Source: Pseudomonas putida (lineage in GTDB: Bacteria; Pseudomonadota; Gammaproteobacteria; Pseudomonadales; Pseudomonadaceae). From it: DNA of 40,586 bases. Of the stretch, positions 1 to 8,050 are shown piece after piece. The notes beneath the pieces are model-generated. The model saw only the letters and a list, made by a program, of their open reading frames with translations, did not search any database and was not told the DNA's origin. The position numbers and the translations under genes were made by a program. The stretch is taken from NCBI RefSeq assembly GCF_028682635.1, contig NZ_JANHLK010000042.1, forward strand, positions 1 through 40,586, given 5' to 3'. Position 1 is the stretch's first letter; each line of letters starts with the position of its first letter.

Positions 1-59
1 CCGTTATGCTGACTTCGCTGGCCCAGCACCTACGGGGAAAGACAAAGAGCCCTTCGAAA

Positions 60-665
60 TCATTCTTTGTCGCTACCGTAGTTCATGATCGACAACAACC
101 GGATCGGCACCTGCACCAGCTCCTCCGGCCCATGGGGAATTTCCCCTTCGAAGGTCAGGCTGTCCCCGGCCTCCATGCGATACAGCTGATTGCCATGGCG
201 ATAAATCAGCTCACCTTCCAGCAAATGCAAAAACTCCGTCCCCGGGTGGGAGAAGGTCGGAAACTCTTCACTGGCGTCATCCATGCTCACCATGTAGGCC
301 TCGAAACTCTTCTTCGGGCCACGGGTGTGATTGAGCAGATGGTAGGTATGACCTTTCTCGGTCCCGCGGCGAACCACCTCCATCCCCTGATCAGCCTTGA
401 CTAATAGTGCGCTGCCATCCTGCTGGTCGTACTCGCTGAACAGTTTCGACAGCGGCAGGCCCAGCACGTCACACAGACGGCTGAGGGTGTCGAGGCTGGT
501 GGAGACCTGGGCGTTTTCAATCTTGCTCAACATGCCCTGGCTGATATCGGCAATCTTGGCCACATCGGCCAGCTTCAGGTCCTGGGCCTGGCGCTGGCGC
601 TTGATCTGCAAACCCAGGTATTGCTCAAGCTTGAGGCGCGGGGCGGTTTCGGTCGGCATAGTCAT
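60..665 (-). CDS. XRE-family regulator with C-terminal cupin domain
   Basis: DNA-binding regulator with an N-terminal lambda-repressor-type helix-turn-helix (about residues 14-70; visible SQGMLSKIENAQVSTSLDTL) and a C-terminal cupin (about 115-195; HPGTEFLHLLEGE and GDSLTFEGEIPHGPE). Proteins of this build sense a small ligand through the cupin pocket and act as local repressors or activators. The reading frame extends to a GTG at 677, but the ATG at 665 follows an AGGA and is preferred, giving 201 residues. It is divergent from the gmaS operon. Palindromes of the form TTCCYAYNGGGAA lie in the shared intergenic region and again in front of dmmA, so I infer that it controls both methylamine operons, perhaps in response to a methylated amine or a glutamyl-amide. 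Family assignment is firm; ligand and targets are inferred. Confidence 0.9.
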   Translation of the reverse strand: MTMPTETAPRLKLEQYLGLQIKRQRQAQDLKLADVAKIADISQGMLSKIENAQVSTSLDTLSRLCDVLGLPLSKLFSEYDQQDGSALLVKADQGMEVVRRGTEKGHTYHLLNHTRGPKKSFEAYMVSMDDASEEFPTFSHPGTEFLHLLEGELIYRHGNQLYRMEAGDSLTFEGEIPHGPEELVQVPIRLLSIMNYGSDKE

Positions 666-673
666 CGGATCCT

Positions 674-718
674 GCACACTTTCCGTTCAGTAATATTAGT
701 TTCGCACTGGGAAAGTGC
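674..718. promoter_or_regulatory. Inverted repeat in front of the XRE-cupin gene
   Basis: CACTTTCC (677-684) and GGAAAGTG (710-717) form a spaced inverted repeat next to the start of the XRE-cupin gene. Its TTTCC/GGAAA arms resemble the arms of the 13-bp palindromes nearby, so it could be an autoregulatory site. The wider spacing makes this weak. Confidence 0.3.
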
Positions 719-755
719 AAATCGCGGCGTCCGGGCGCGCATATACCGATCAATA

Positions 756-768
756 TTCCCATGGGGAA
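756..768. promoter_or_regulatory. Candidate XRE-cupin operator 1 (gmaS promoter)
   Basis: TTCCCATGGGGAA has perfect 5-bp arms around a 3-bp centre. It lies between the divergent XRE-cupin and gmaS genes. The same pattern recurs at 842-854 and, 17 kb away, at 18284-18296 in front of the dmm operon. A further half-site, TTTTCCCAT, follows at 774-782. Confidence 0.55.
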
Positions 769-841
769 AAGAATTTTCCCATATAAACAGCACAGATAAC
801 GCTTTTCACGAGTCACTCGCGAAGCTGGCAAGGGCCTTGCA

Positions 842-854
842 TTCCTATTGGGAA
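842..854. promoter_or_regulatory. Candidate XRE-cupin operator 2 (gmaS promoter)
   Basis: TTCCTATTGGGAA matches the consensus TTCCYAYNGGGAA at nearly every position and lies 80 bases before the gmaS start. Together with the site at 756-768 it gives two copies in this promoter region. Confidence 0.5.
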
Positions 855-933
855 ACAAACTTTCTTTTCAGGAATAAAGAGAAAGTCAGGGCCAACCCAC
901 AACTGATTTGCCTTTCGCGAGGAGTGACGAGCA

Positions 934-2268
934 ATGTTGCCAGCAGAGACACAGCGCATTATCGACAAGCACGGGATCAAGTACGTGCTTGCGCAGTTTG
1001 TCGATATCCATGGCGCGGCCAAGACCAAATCGGTGCCGATCTGTGGGCTCAAGACGGTGGCCGAAGAGGGCGCCGGTTTTGCCGGGTTCGCGATCAGTGG
1101 CATGGGCATGGAGCCCCACGGTCCCGACTTCATGGCCCGCGGCGACCTGTCCACGCTGACACCGGTGCCCTGGCAGCCGGGGTATGGCCGGGTGGTGTGC
1201 GTCGGTCACGTCGATGGCAAACCCCATCCCTATGACAGCCGTTACGTGTTGCAGCAGCAGATCCGCCGTCTGGAGGACAAGGGATGGACCCTCAATACCG
1301 GCCTGGAGCCGGAGTTCAACCTGATGCGTCGCGACGAGCAGGGCAAGCTGCAACTGGTCGACCTCAGCGACAACCTGGACAAGCCTTGCTACGACTACAA
1401 AGGCCTGTCGCGCTCCCGGGTGTTCCTCGAGCGCCTGACCGAAGCCTTGCAGGCGGTGGATTTCGAGGTCTATCAAATCGATCACGAAGACGCCAACGGC
1501 CAGTTCGAGATCAACTACACCTACAGCGATGCCATGACCTCGGCGGATCGCTTCACCTTCTTTCGCATGGCCGCCGGCGAGATCGCCAATGACTTGGGCA
1601 TGATCTGTTCGTTCATGCCCAAGCCCGACCCGAAACGCGCCGGCAATGGCATGCACTTTCACCTGTCGATCAGCAGCGCCGAGAACAAGAACCTGTTCCA
1701 TGACGCCAGCGACCCGAGCGGCATGGGCCTGTCGAAAATGGCCTATCACTTCGCTGCCGGCTTGCTGGCTCATGGGCCGGCGCTGTGTGCCTTCGCCGCC
1801 CCCACGGTGAACTCCTACAAACGCCTGGTGGTGGGCAATTCGTTGTCCGGCGCGACCTGGGCACCGGCGTTCATCGCCTTTGGTGCCAACAACCGCTCGG
1901 CAATGGTCCGGGTGCCTTATGGCCGCCTGGAATTTCGCCTGCCGGACGCCGGTTGCAATCCCTATCTGGTCAGCGCCGCGATCATCGCCGCGGGCCTGGA
2001 CGGCATCGACCGCCAGCTGGAAATCGATCACGTCTGCAACGAAAACCTCTACAGCCTGAGCCTGGAGCAGATCGCCGCCCGCGGCATCAAGACCCTGCCG
2101 CAGTCGCTCAAGGAAGCCTGCGATGCGCTGGAGGCCGACCCGTTGTTCGCCGAAGTGCTGGGCCCGCAGATCGTCGGCGAGTTCATCAAGCTCAAGCGCA
2201 TGGAGTGGGTGGAGTACAGCCGCCATGTGAGTGACTGGGAAATCGCGCGCTATACGGAGTTTTTCTGA
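934..2268 (+). CDS. gmaS: Gamma-glutamylmethylamide synthetase (glutamine-synthetase family, GlnT/GmaS type)
   Basis: Member of the glutamine synthetase superfamily, 444 residues. It carries the usual catalytic signatures: NGMHFHLSIS (about residues 235-245), NSYKRLVVGN (about 290-300) and NRSAMVRVPYGRLEFRLPD (about 323-342). GmaS joins methylamine to glutamate with ATP, giving gamma-glutamylmethylamide, the first step of the N-methylglutamate pathway. Sequence alone does not fully separate GmaS from the GlnT paralogues. The call rests on its place directly before the three N-methylglutamate synthase subunits and close to dimethylamine and trimethylamine oxidation genes. The ATG at 934 follows GAGGAG with good spacing. 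Cytosolic. Confidence 0.87.
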   Translation: MLPAETQRIIDKHGIKYVLAQFVDIHGAAKTKSVPICGLKTVAEEGAGFAGFAISGMGMEPHGPDFMARGDLSTLTPVPWQPGYGRVVCVGHVDGKPHPYDSRYVLQQQIRRLEDKGWTLNTGLEPEFNLMRRDEQGKLQLVDLSDNLDKPCYDYKGLSRSRVFLERLTEALQAVDFEVYQIDHEDANGQFEINYTYSDAMTSADRFTFFRMAAGEIANDLGMICSFMPKPDPKRAGNGMHFHLSISSAENKNLFHDASDPSGMGLSKMAYHFAAGLLAHGPALCAFAAPTVNSYKRLVVGNSLSGATWAPAFIAFGANNRSAMVRVPYGRLEFRLPDAGCNPYLVSAAIIAAGLDGIDRQLEIDHVCNENLYSLSLEQIAARGIKTLPQSLKEACDALEADPLFAEVLGPQIVGEFIKLKRMEWVEYSRHVSDWEIARYTEFF

Positions 2269-2409
2269 GGTTGCTGGGCGGCAGCTACGAGTTGCAAGCG
2301 TCGAGCCGCAAGTAACAGCGGGTTGGCGGCGTGTCACGAATATTTCTATCTATGCGGATTGCTTGCAGCTCAAAGCTTGCAGCTCCCGAACGAAGTGAGG
2401 ACTGTTCTA

Positions 2410-3315
2410 ATGTGCGGAATCGTAGGTCTTTACCTGAAAAACCCGCAGCTGGAATCCCGGCTGGGCCAGCTTTTCGAACCGATGTTGCAGGCCATGACCG
2501 ACCGTGGCCCGGACAGTGCCGGCTTCGCCATCTATGGCGATGAAGTGGCCGATGGCTGGGTCAAGCTGACCCTGCAGGCCACCAGCGAAAGCTTCGACTG
2601 GAGCGCCCTGATGGGTGCACTGGAAGGCCGGCTTGGTTGCTCGCTGGACTGGTTTCAGAACGCCAGCGCCGCCGTCTTGAAGATCAACGCCGAGGAGGCG
2701 CCAGTACGCCTGGCCCTCGCCGAACTGGCGCCGGGCGTGCGCATCATGAGCGCCGGGCAAAGCATCGAGATCCTCAAGGGCATGGGCTTGCCCCAGGAGA
2801 TTTCCCAGCGCTTTGGCCTGGCCGGCATGCAGGGCAGCCACATCATCGGCCACACCCGCATGGCCACTGAAAGCGCGGTGACCATGGAAGGCAGCCACCC
2901 GTTTTCCACCGGCGCCGACCTGTGCCTGGTGCACAACGGCTCGCTGTCCAACCACTTCCGCCTGCGCCAGGAACTCAAGCGTGAGGGCATCAAGTTCGAA
3001 ACCGACAACGACACCGAAGTGGCCGCCGGTTACCTGACCTGGCGCCTGCAGCAGGGCGACTCGTTGAAAGAGGCGCTGGACCATGCACTGGAGGATCTCG
3101 ACGGTTTCTTCACCTTCGCCATCGGCACCCGCAACGGCTTTGCGGTGATCCGCGACCCGATCGCCTGCAAGCCGGCGATCCTCGCCGAGACTGACGACTA
3201 CGTGGCCATGGCCTCGGAGTATCAGGCGCTGTCGAGCCTGCCGGGCATTGAAAACGCCAGGATCTGGGAGCCGGCACCGGCCACCTTGTACATCTGGGAA
3301 CGCGAGTCAGCTTAA
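2410..3315 (+). CDS. mgsA: N-methylglutamate synthase subunit A (class II glutamine amidotransferase, GlxB-like)
   Basis: 301-residue class II (Ntn) glutamine amidotransferase. The chosen start gives Met-Cys-Gly-Ile-Val-Gly, placing the nucleophile Cys at position 2 as this family needs; the reading frame extends upstream to 2323 but that start would bury the cysteine. Other family marks are DRGPDSAGF, GHTRMATES, VHNGSLSNH and NDTEV. In glutamate synthase this domain frees ammonia from glutamine; in N-methylglutamate synthase it is expected to free methylamine from gamma-glutamylmethylamide. The 141-bp gap after gmaS holds short Pseudomonas repeats (CTTGCAGCT twice, at about 2361-2383) but no terminator. 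Confidence 0.88.
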   Translation: MCGIVGLYLKNPQLESRLGQLFEPMLQAMTDRGPDSAGFAIYGDEVADGWVKLTLQATSESFDWSALMGALEGRLGCSLDWFQNASAAVLKINAEEAPVRLALAELAPGVRIMSAGQSIEILKGMGLPQEISQRFGLAGMQGSHIIGHTRMATESAVTMEGSHPFSTGADLCLVHNGSLSNHFRLRQELKREGIKFETDNDTEVAAGYLTWRLQQGDSLKEALDHALEDLDGFFTFAIGTRNGFAVIRDPIACKPAILAETDDYVAMASEYQALSSLPGIENARIWEPAPATLYIWERESA

Positions 3316-3326
3316 GGAGCGCACAC

Positions 3327-4010
3327 ATGAAAACCATCGATCTTTCCATCGCCAGCGTGCGCGACCTCAATCAGGCGCTGCATGACCAGGTGCACAACGT
3401 AGAAGACCGCGAATGGGTGGTGACCCACTCCAACGGCAAGCACAACCTCGCCGTTGGCGTGAACCAGGCCGTGTCCATCGATATCCAGGGGCATGCCGGT
3501 TACTACTGCGCGGGCATGAACCAGAAAGCCAGCATCACCGTTCACGGCAACGCCGGCGTCGGTGTCGCGGAAAACATGATGTCCGGCTGCGTGCGCATCA
3601 AGGGCAGTGCGTCCCAGGCCGCTGGCGCCACCGCCCATGGCGGTTTGCTGGTGATCGAAGGCGATGCCGGGGCCCGTTGCGGGATTTCCATGAAGGGCAT
3701 CGACATCGTGGTCGGCGGCAGCATTGGTCACATGAGTTGCTTCATGGGCCAGGCCGGGCGCCTGGTGGTGTGCGGCGATGCCGGTGATGCGCTGGGCGAT
3801 TCGCTGTACGAAACCCACATCTACGTGAAGGGCAGCGTCGCGTCCCTGGGCTCCGATTGCATCGAGAAAGAGATGCGCGCCGAGCACCTGGAGGAACTGC
3901 AGGTGCTGCTCAACCGCGCCGGTTTTGAGCACAAGGCGGCTGACTTCAAGCGCTATGGCTCGGCCCGTCAGTTGTACAACTTCAAAGTCGATAACGCGTC
4001 CGCGTACTGA
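3327..4010 (+). CDS. mgsB: N-methylglutamate synthase subunit B (GXGXG beta-helix protein, GlxC-like)
   Basis: 227 residues dominated by the GXGXG beta-helix found at the C-terminus of large-subunit glutamate synthase. Repeated turns are visible: GHAGYYCAGM, GNAGVGVAENMMSG, GSASQAAGATAHGG, GDAGARCGISMKG and GDAGDALGDSLYE. In glutamate synthase this domain is structural and joins the amidotransferase and FMN domains. Here it is a separate subunit, as in the mgsABC/glxBCD arrangement. It starts 11 bases after mgsA and is followed by mgsC after 20 bases, so the three are clearly one operon. Confidence 0.88.
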   Translation: MKTIDLSIASVRDLNQALHDQVHNVEDREWVVTHSNGKHNLAVGVNQAVSIDIQGHAGYYCAGMNQKASITVHGNAGVGVAENMMSGCVRIKGSASQAAGATAHGGLLVIEGDAGARCGISMKGIDIVVGGSIGHMSCFMGQAGRLVVCGDAGDALGDSLYETHIYVKGSVASLGSDCIEKEMRAEHLEELQVLLNRAGFEHKAADFKRYGSARQLYNFKVDNASAY

Positions 4011-4030
4011 TCCACGCGAGGAGAATAGAT

Positions 4031-5353
4031 ATGAGCGAGAAAAATACTCCGGTGCTGCGCGAGTCCGCGACCTTCGACCGCCTGACCATCCAGGAAATCC
4101 AGCGCGCCGCCGAGACTGGCATCTATGACATTCGCGGCGGCGGCACCAAGCGCAAGGTCCCGCACTTCGATGATTTGCTGTTGCTCGGCGCCAGCGTGTC
4201 GCGCTATCCGCTGGAAGGCTATCGGGAAAAGTGCGGCACCGATGTGATCCTCGGCAACCGCTTCGCCAAGAAGCCGATCCACCTGAAGATCCCGGTGACC
4301 ATCGCCGGCATGAGTTTCGGTGCGTTATCGGCCAATGCCAAGGAAGCCCTGGGCCGCGGCGCGACCATCGCCGGTACCAGCACCACCACCGGTGACGGCG
4401 GCATGACCCCGGAAGAGCGCGGGCAGTCGCAGCACCTGGTCTATCAGTACCTGCCGTCGCGCTACGGCATGAACCCGGATGACCTGCGCAAGGCCGACGC
4501 CATCGAAATCGTCCTGGGGCAGGGCGCCAAACCCGGTGGCGGCGGCATGTTGCTGGGCATGAAAGTCACCGAGCGGGTGGCCGGCATGCGCACCTTGCCG
4601 ATCGGTGTCGACCAGCGCAGCGCCTGCCGTCACCCGGACTGGACCGGCCCGGATGACCTGGCGATCAAGATCGCCGAGCTGCGCGAAATCACTGATTGGG
4701 AAAAACCGATCTACGTGAAGATCGGCGCGAGCCGGCCGTACTACGACGTCAAGCTGGCGGTGAAGGCCGGGGCCGACGTGATTGTGCTCGATGGCATGCA
4801 AGGGGGCACGGCGGCGACCCAGGAAGTGTTTATCGAACACGTGGGCATCCCGATTTTGCCGGCCATCCCGCAAGCGGTACAGGCTTTGCAAGAGATGGGC
4901 ATGCACCGCAAGGTCCAGCTGATCGTTTCGGGGGGGATTCGCAACGGAGCCGACGTGGCCAAAGCCATGGCGCTGGGCGCGGACGCGGTGGCGATTGGCA
5001 CGGCGGCACTGATTGCGCTGGGCGACAACCACCCGCGCCTGGATGAAGAACTGCACAAGATTGGTTCAGCCGCCGGTTTTTATGACGACTGGCAGAACGG
5101 CCGCGACCCGGCCGGGATCACCACCCAGGACCCGGAGCTGTCCAAGCGCCTGGACCCGGTGGAAGGCGGTCGCCGACTGGCCAATTATTTGCGGGTGTTG
5201 GTGCTGGAGGCACAGACCATGGCCCGGGCGTGCGGCAAGTCGCATTTGCACAACCTGGATCCGGAGGACCTGGTGGCGTTGACGGTGGAATCGGCGGCCA
5301 TGGCACGGGTGCCGCTGGCGGGGACCAGCTGGATTCCGGGTTCGGGGTACTGA
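4031..5353 (+). CDS. mgsC: N-methylglutamate synthase subunit C (FMN-binding glutamate-synthase-like, GlxD-like)
   Basis: 440-residue TIM-barrel FMN protein related to the central and FMN domains of glutamate synthase. Visible marks: AGMSFGALSANAKEALGRGA, GAKPGGGGML, KIGASRPYYDVKLAVKAGADVIVLDGMQGGTAATQ in pieces, and SGGIRNGADVAKAMALGADAVAIGTAAL. With MgsA and MgsB it should make N-methylglutamate from 2-oxoglutarate or glutamate and the methylamine released by MgsA. The stretch that in ordinary glutamate synthase holds three cysteines for a 3Fe-4S cluster (C...C..CPVGIATQ) is here GDNHPRLDEEL to RDPAGITTQ with no cysteine, so no such cluster is expected. My recollection is that GlxD-type relatives share this loss. 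Good Shine-Dalgarno GAGGAG before the ATG. Confidence 0.88.
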   Translation: MSEKNTPVLRESATFDRLTIQEIQRAAETGIYDIRGGGTKRKVPHFDDLLLLGASVSRYPLEGYREKCGTDVILGNRFAKKPIHLKIPVTIAGMSFGALSANAKEALGRGATIAGTSTTTGDGGMTPEERGQSQHLVYQYLPSRYGMNPDDLRKADAIEIVLGQGAKPGGGGMLLGMKVTERVAGMRTLPIGVDQRSACRHPDWTGPDDLAIKIAELREITDWEKPIYVKIGASRPYYDVKLAVKAGADVIVLDGMQGGTAATQEVFIEHVGIPILPAIPQAVQALQEMGMHRKVQLIVSGGIRNGADVAKAMALGADAVAIGTAALIALGDNHPRLDEELHKIGSAAGFYDDWQNGRDPAGITTQDPELSKRLDPVEGGRRLANYLRVLVLEAQTMARACGKSHLHNLDPEDLVALTVESAAMARVPLAGTSWIPGSGY

Positions 5354-5361
5354 TACCTGCT

Positions 5362-5480
5362 TCTGTAGGAGCCCGGCTTGCCGGCGAAGGCGCCCGAAAG
5401 ATCGCCATCGTCTGTAGGAGCCCGGCTTGCCGGCGAAGGCGCCCGAAAGATCGCCATCGCCGGCAAGCCGGGCTCCTACA
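5362..5480. repeat. REP cluster with a duplicated 49-bp unit
   Basis: Two direct copies of a 49-bp unit beginning TCTGTAGGAGCCCGGCTTGC start at 5362 and 5411. An inverted copy ends in GGGCTCCTACA at 5480. It fills the gap between mgsC and the Amt gene and can fold into a long hairpin. Confidence 0.85.
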
Positions 5481-5583
5481 AGGACGTATACGCATCAGAT
5501 ATTCGAAGAGGCCATCAAGGCCCATTGTTTTGCTACTTGCTCGCTGCCCGACACTTCCGATTTCCATTGCAGGAGCTTCGAAC

Positions 5584-6909
5584 ATGGTCAATCGTCTTCT
5601 CGGCAAATCCCTTCTGGGCCTGGTGGCGGCCGGTGCGCTGGTGCCCCTGGCGCAGGCCGCCGATGCACCAACATTGAACACCGGCAGCACCGCCTGGATG
5701 GTCACCGCCACGGTCTTGGTGCTGTTCATGTGCCTGCCCGGTCTCGCCCTGTTTTATGGCGGACTGGTGCGGGCGAAAAACATGTTGTCGTTGTTCACCC
5801 AGTGTTTCGGCATCGCCGGACTGGTGGGGGTCCTGTGGGTGATCTACGGCTACAGCATGGTGGTCGACTCCACGGGCATGGTCGAGGGCGAGGTGAGCTT
5901 CAACAGTTTTGTCGGCGGCCTGAGCCGGGCGTTTCTCGCCGGAATGACCCCGGAAAGCCTGGTCGGCGAGATCCCGGAAGGGGTGTTCGTGACCTTCCAG
6001 ATGACCTTCGCCATCATCACCCCGGCGCTGATCGCCGGTGCCTTCGCCGAACGCATGAAATTCTCCGCGGCGCTGTTGTTCATGGCGCTGTGGTTCACCC
6101 TGGTGTACGCCCCGGTGGCGCATATGGTCTGGGGTGGTGCGGGGGCCTTGATGCATAACTGGGGTGTCCTCGATTTCGCCGGTGGCACCGCCGTGCACAT
6201 CAATGCCGGTGTCGCCGCGCTGGCCGCCTGCCTGATCCTGGGCAAGCGCAAGGGCTATGAAAATACGCCTATGCCGGCGCACAACCTGAGCCTGACCATG
6301 GCCGGTGCCGCCATGCTCTGGGTCGGCTGGTTCGGTTTCAACATCGGTTCCGGTGGCGGCCTCAGCGGCACGTCCGGCGTGGTCATGCTCAACACCCAAC
6401 TGGGCGCGTGCGCCGGGATCCTGGGCTGGATGTTCACCGAGTGGTTCAAGGTCGGCAAACCAAGTGCGCTGGGCCTGGCCAGCGGCGCCCTGGCCGGTCT
6501 GGTGGGGATTACGCCGGCGTGCGCCTATGTGGGCGTGGGCGGTGCCTTGGCCATCGGTCTGTTGTGCGGGGTGTTCTGCTACCTGAGCGTCACCGTGCTC
6601 AAGCGTCGCTTCGGTTATGACGACAGCCTGGATGTATTCGGGCTTCACGGCATCGGCGGGATGATCGGCGCGGTATTGACCGGCGTGTTCTGCGTACCGT
6701 CCCTGGGCGGGCTGGTAGAAGGCGTGACCATGGGCGGTCAGGTGCTGGCGCAAGTGAAGGGTGTGTTGATGACCACGGTGTATTGCTTCGCCATCAGCTG
6801 GATCATTCTCAAGGTGATCAACGCGGTGATCGGCTTGCGCGCCGATGACTCGGTGGAGGAGATGGGCCTGGATCTGGCCGAGCACAACGAGCGTGCCTAT
6901 AACCACTGA
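5584..6909 (+). CDS. amtB: Amt/MEP-family ammonium (or methylammonium) transporter
   Basis: 441 residues with an N-terminal signal sequence (MVNRLLGKSLLGLVAAGALVPLAQA in pieces) and about eleven membrane segments. Amt family marks include LFYGGLVRAKN, DFAGGTAVHINAGVAALAAC (in pieces) and FGLHGIGGMIGA. The family conducts ammonia or methylamine across the inner membrane. Location at the end of the gmaS-mgsABC operon suggests uptake of methylammonium, or recapture of ammonium released by the pathway. No glnK lies beside it, unlike the usual glnK-amtB pair. The ATG at 5584 follows GCAGGAGC; the reading frame open upstream of it runs through REP sequence and is not used. Confidence 0.9.
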   Translation: MVNRLLGKSLLGLVAAGALVPLAQAADAPTLNTGSTAWMVTATVLVLFMCLPGLALFYGGLVRAKNMLSLFTQCFGIAGLVGVLWVIYGYSMVVDSTGMVEGEVSFNSFVGGLSRAFLAGMTPESLVGEIPEGVFVTFQMTFAIITPALIAGAFAERMKFSAALLFMALWFTLVYAPVAHMVWGGAGALMHNWGVLDFAGGTAVHINAGVAALAACLILGKRKGYENTPMPAHNLSLTMAGAAMLWVGWFGFNIGSGGGLSGTSGVVMLNTQLGACAGILGWMFTEWFKVGKPSALGLASGALAGLVGITPACAYVGVGGALAIGLLCGVFCYLSVTVLKRRFGYDDSLDVFGLHGIGGMIGAVLTGVFCVPSLGGLVEGVTMGGQVLAQVKGVLMTTVYCFAISWIILKVINAVIGLRADDSVEEMGLDLAEHNERAYNH

Positions 6910-6930
6910 TCGACGAGAACCCTGTAACCC

Positions 6931-7030
6931 TGTAGGAGCGAGCTTGCTCGCGATGGTCTCAAAGGCGCCGCGTGTAACCTGAAAACACGCGTCTTCGTTA
7001 ACGACCATCGCGAGCAAGCTCGCTCCTACA
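6931..7030. repeat. REPIN (inverted REP pair)
   Basis: TGTAGGAGCGAGCTTGCTCG at the left is mirrored by CGAGCAAGCTCGCTCCTACA at the right, with about 55 bp between. It lies between the convergent Amt gene and folD. The inner part (ACACGCGT..TCGTTAACGACCATCG) is nearly the same as in the REPIN at 9763-9862. Confidence 0.85.
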
Positions 7031-7042
7031 TGTACACGTACG

Positions 7043-7963
7043 TCAGATGAAGGCTGGTTCCGCCTGACGAATTCCCACCGCCCGCTGCAACTGGCTGGCG
7101 ATCAGGGTGTTCTTCAGCAGATAGGCAATGGTCATCGGCCCGACCCCACCGGGCACCGGCGTGATGGCGCTGGCGACCGTGCGCGCACTGGCGTAGTCGA
7201 CATCGCCGACCAGTCGATTGCCCGACTCGCTGCTGATGCGATTGATCCCCACATCGATCACCACCGCCCCGGGCTTGAGCCAGCTCGCATCGATCAGCCC
7301 TGGACGACCCACCGCCGCCACCACTATGTCTGCCAGCCTGCACAATGCCGGCGCATCGACGCTGCGCGAGTGCACCACACTGACCGAGCAGTCGGCCTGC
7401 AACAACAGCGTCGCCATGGGCTTGCCGACAATGTTCGAACGACCGATGACCACGGCGTGCTTGCCACTCAAGTCGCCGCAGGTTTCGTGCAGCAGGCGCA
7501 TGCAGCCGCTTGGAGTGCAGGGGGTCAGCACTTCGATGCCCTGGACCAGGCCACCGACGTTTTCCCGATGAAACCCGTCCACGTCCTTGATCGGATCGAT
7601 GGCATGGATCACCGCCGCTTCATCGATGTGGGCCGGCAACGGCAATTGCACCAGGATCCCGTTCACCGTGACGTCGGCGTTCAGTTGCGCGATCAGGTCC
7701 AGCACCTCGGCCTGACTGGCGTTTTCCGCCAGGCGGTACTCCAGTGAACGGATGCCGACCTCCCTGGCCCGCAGCAGCTTGTTGCGTACATACACCTCAC
7801 TGGCCGGGTCCTCACCCACCAGCAGCACGGCCAGGGCCGGGAAGATCTGTTGTCGGGCCAGGACCTCGACCTCTTCTCGAACCTCGTCGAGAACCAGGGC
7901 CGAGATGGCTTTGCCGTCGATATCGCGGGCAGGTGCGGGGGTGGCGTTGAGCAAAATAGTCAC
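7043..7963 (-). CDS. folD: Bifunctional methylene-THF dehydrogenase / methenyl-THF cyclohydrolase
   Basis: 306 residues of the FolD family: substrate-site YVRNKLLRAREVGI (the Tyr...Lys pair of the active site), VQLPLPAHIDE, PIKDVDGFH, and the NADP site GRSNIVGKPMATLLL, ending in TPVPGGVGPMTIAYLL. It oxidises methylene-tetrahydrofolate to methenyl- and then formyl-tetrahydrofolate in the cytosol. As the last gene of the methylamine operon it should process the methylene-THF made when the GcvT-like domains of Tdm and DmmD capture formaldehyde. Pseudomonads usually have a housekeeping folD elsewhere, so this is probably a pathway-dedicated copy. There is an 87-bp gap to the permease gene upstream. 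Confidence 0.95.
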   Translation of the reverse strand: MTILLNATPAPARDIDGKAISALVLDEVREEVEVLARQQIFPALAVLLVGEDPASEVYVRNKLLRAREVGIRSLEYRLAENASQAEVLDLIAQLNADVTVNGILVQLPLPAHIDEAAVIHAIDPIKDVDGFHRENVGGLVQGIEVLTPCTPSGCMRLLHETCGDLSGKHAVVIGRSNIVGKPMATLLLQADCSVSVVHSRSVDAPALCRLADIVVAAVGRPGLIDASWLKPGAVVIDVGINRISSESGNRLVGDVDYASARTVASAITPVPGGVGPMTIAYLLKNTLIASQLQRAVGIRQAEPAFI

Positions 7964-8050
7964 CGTTGTCTTGATTGAGTGGGAGATGAAGCGATCACCG
8001 AGGCGCCGTTGCGCCCCGATGATGGATCAGAGACCTGCGGGCAAGGACGC

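Noticed and set aside
934..5353. Ordinary glutamine synthetase/glutamate synthase (GS-GOGAT) genes
   Set aside because: Domains are split into three small subunits, the FMN subunit lacks the Fe-S cysteines, and the neighbours are methylamine genes.
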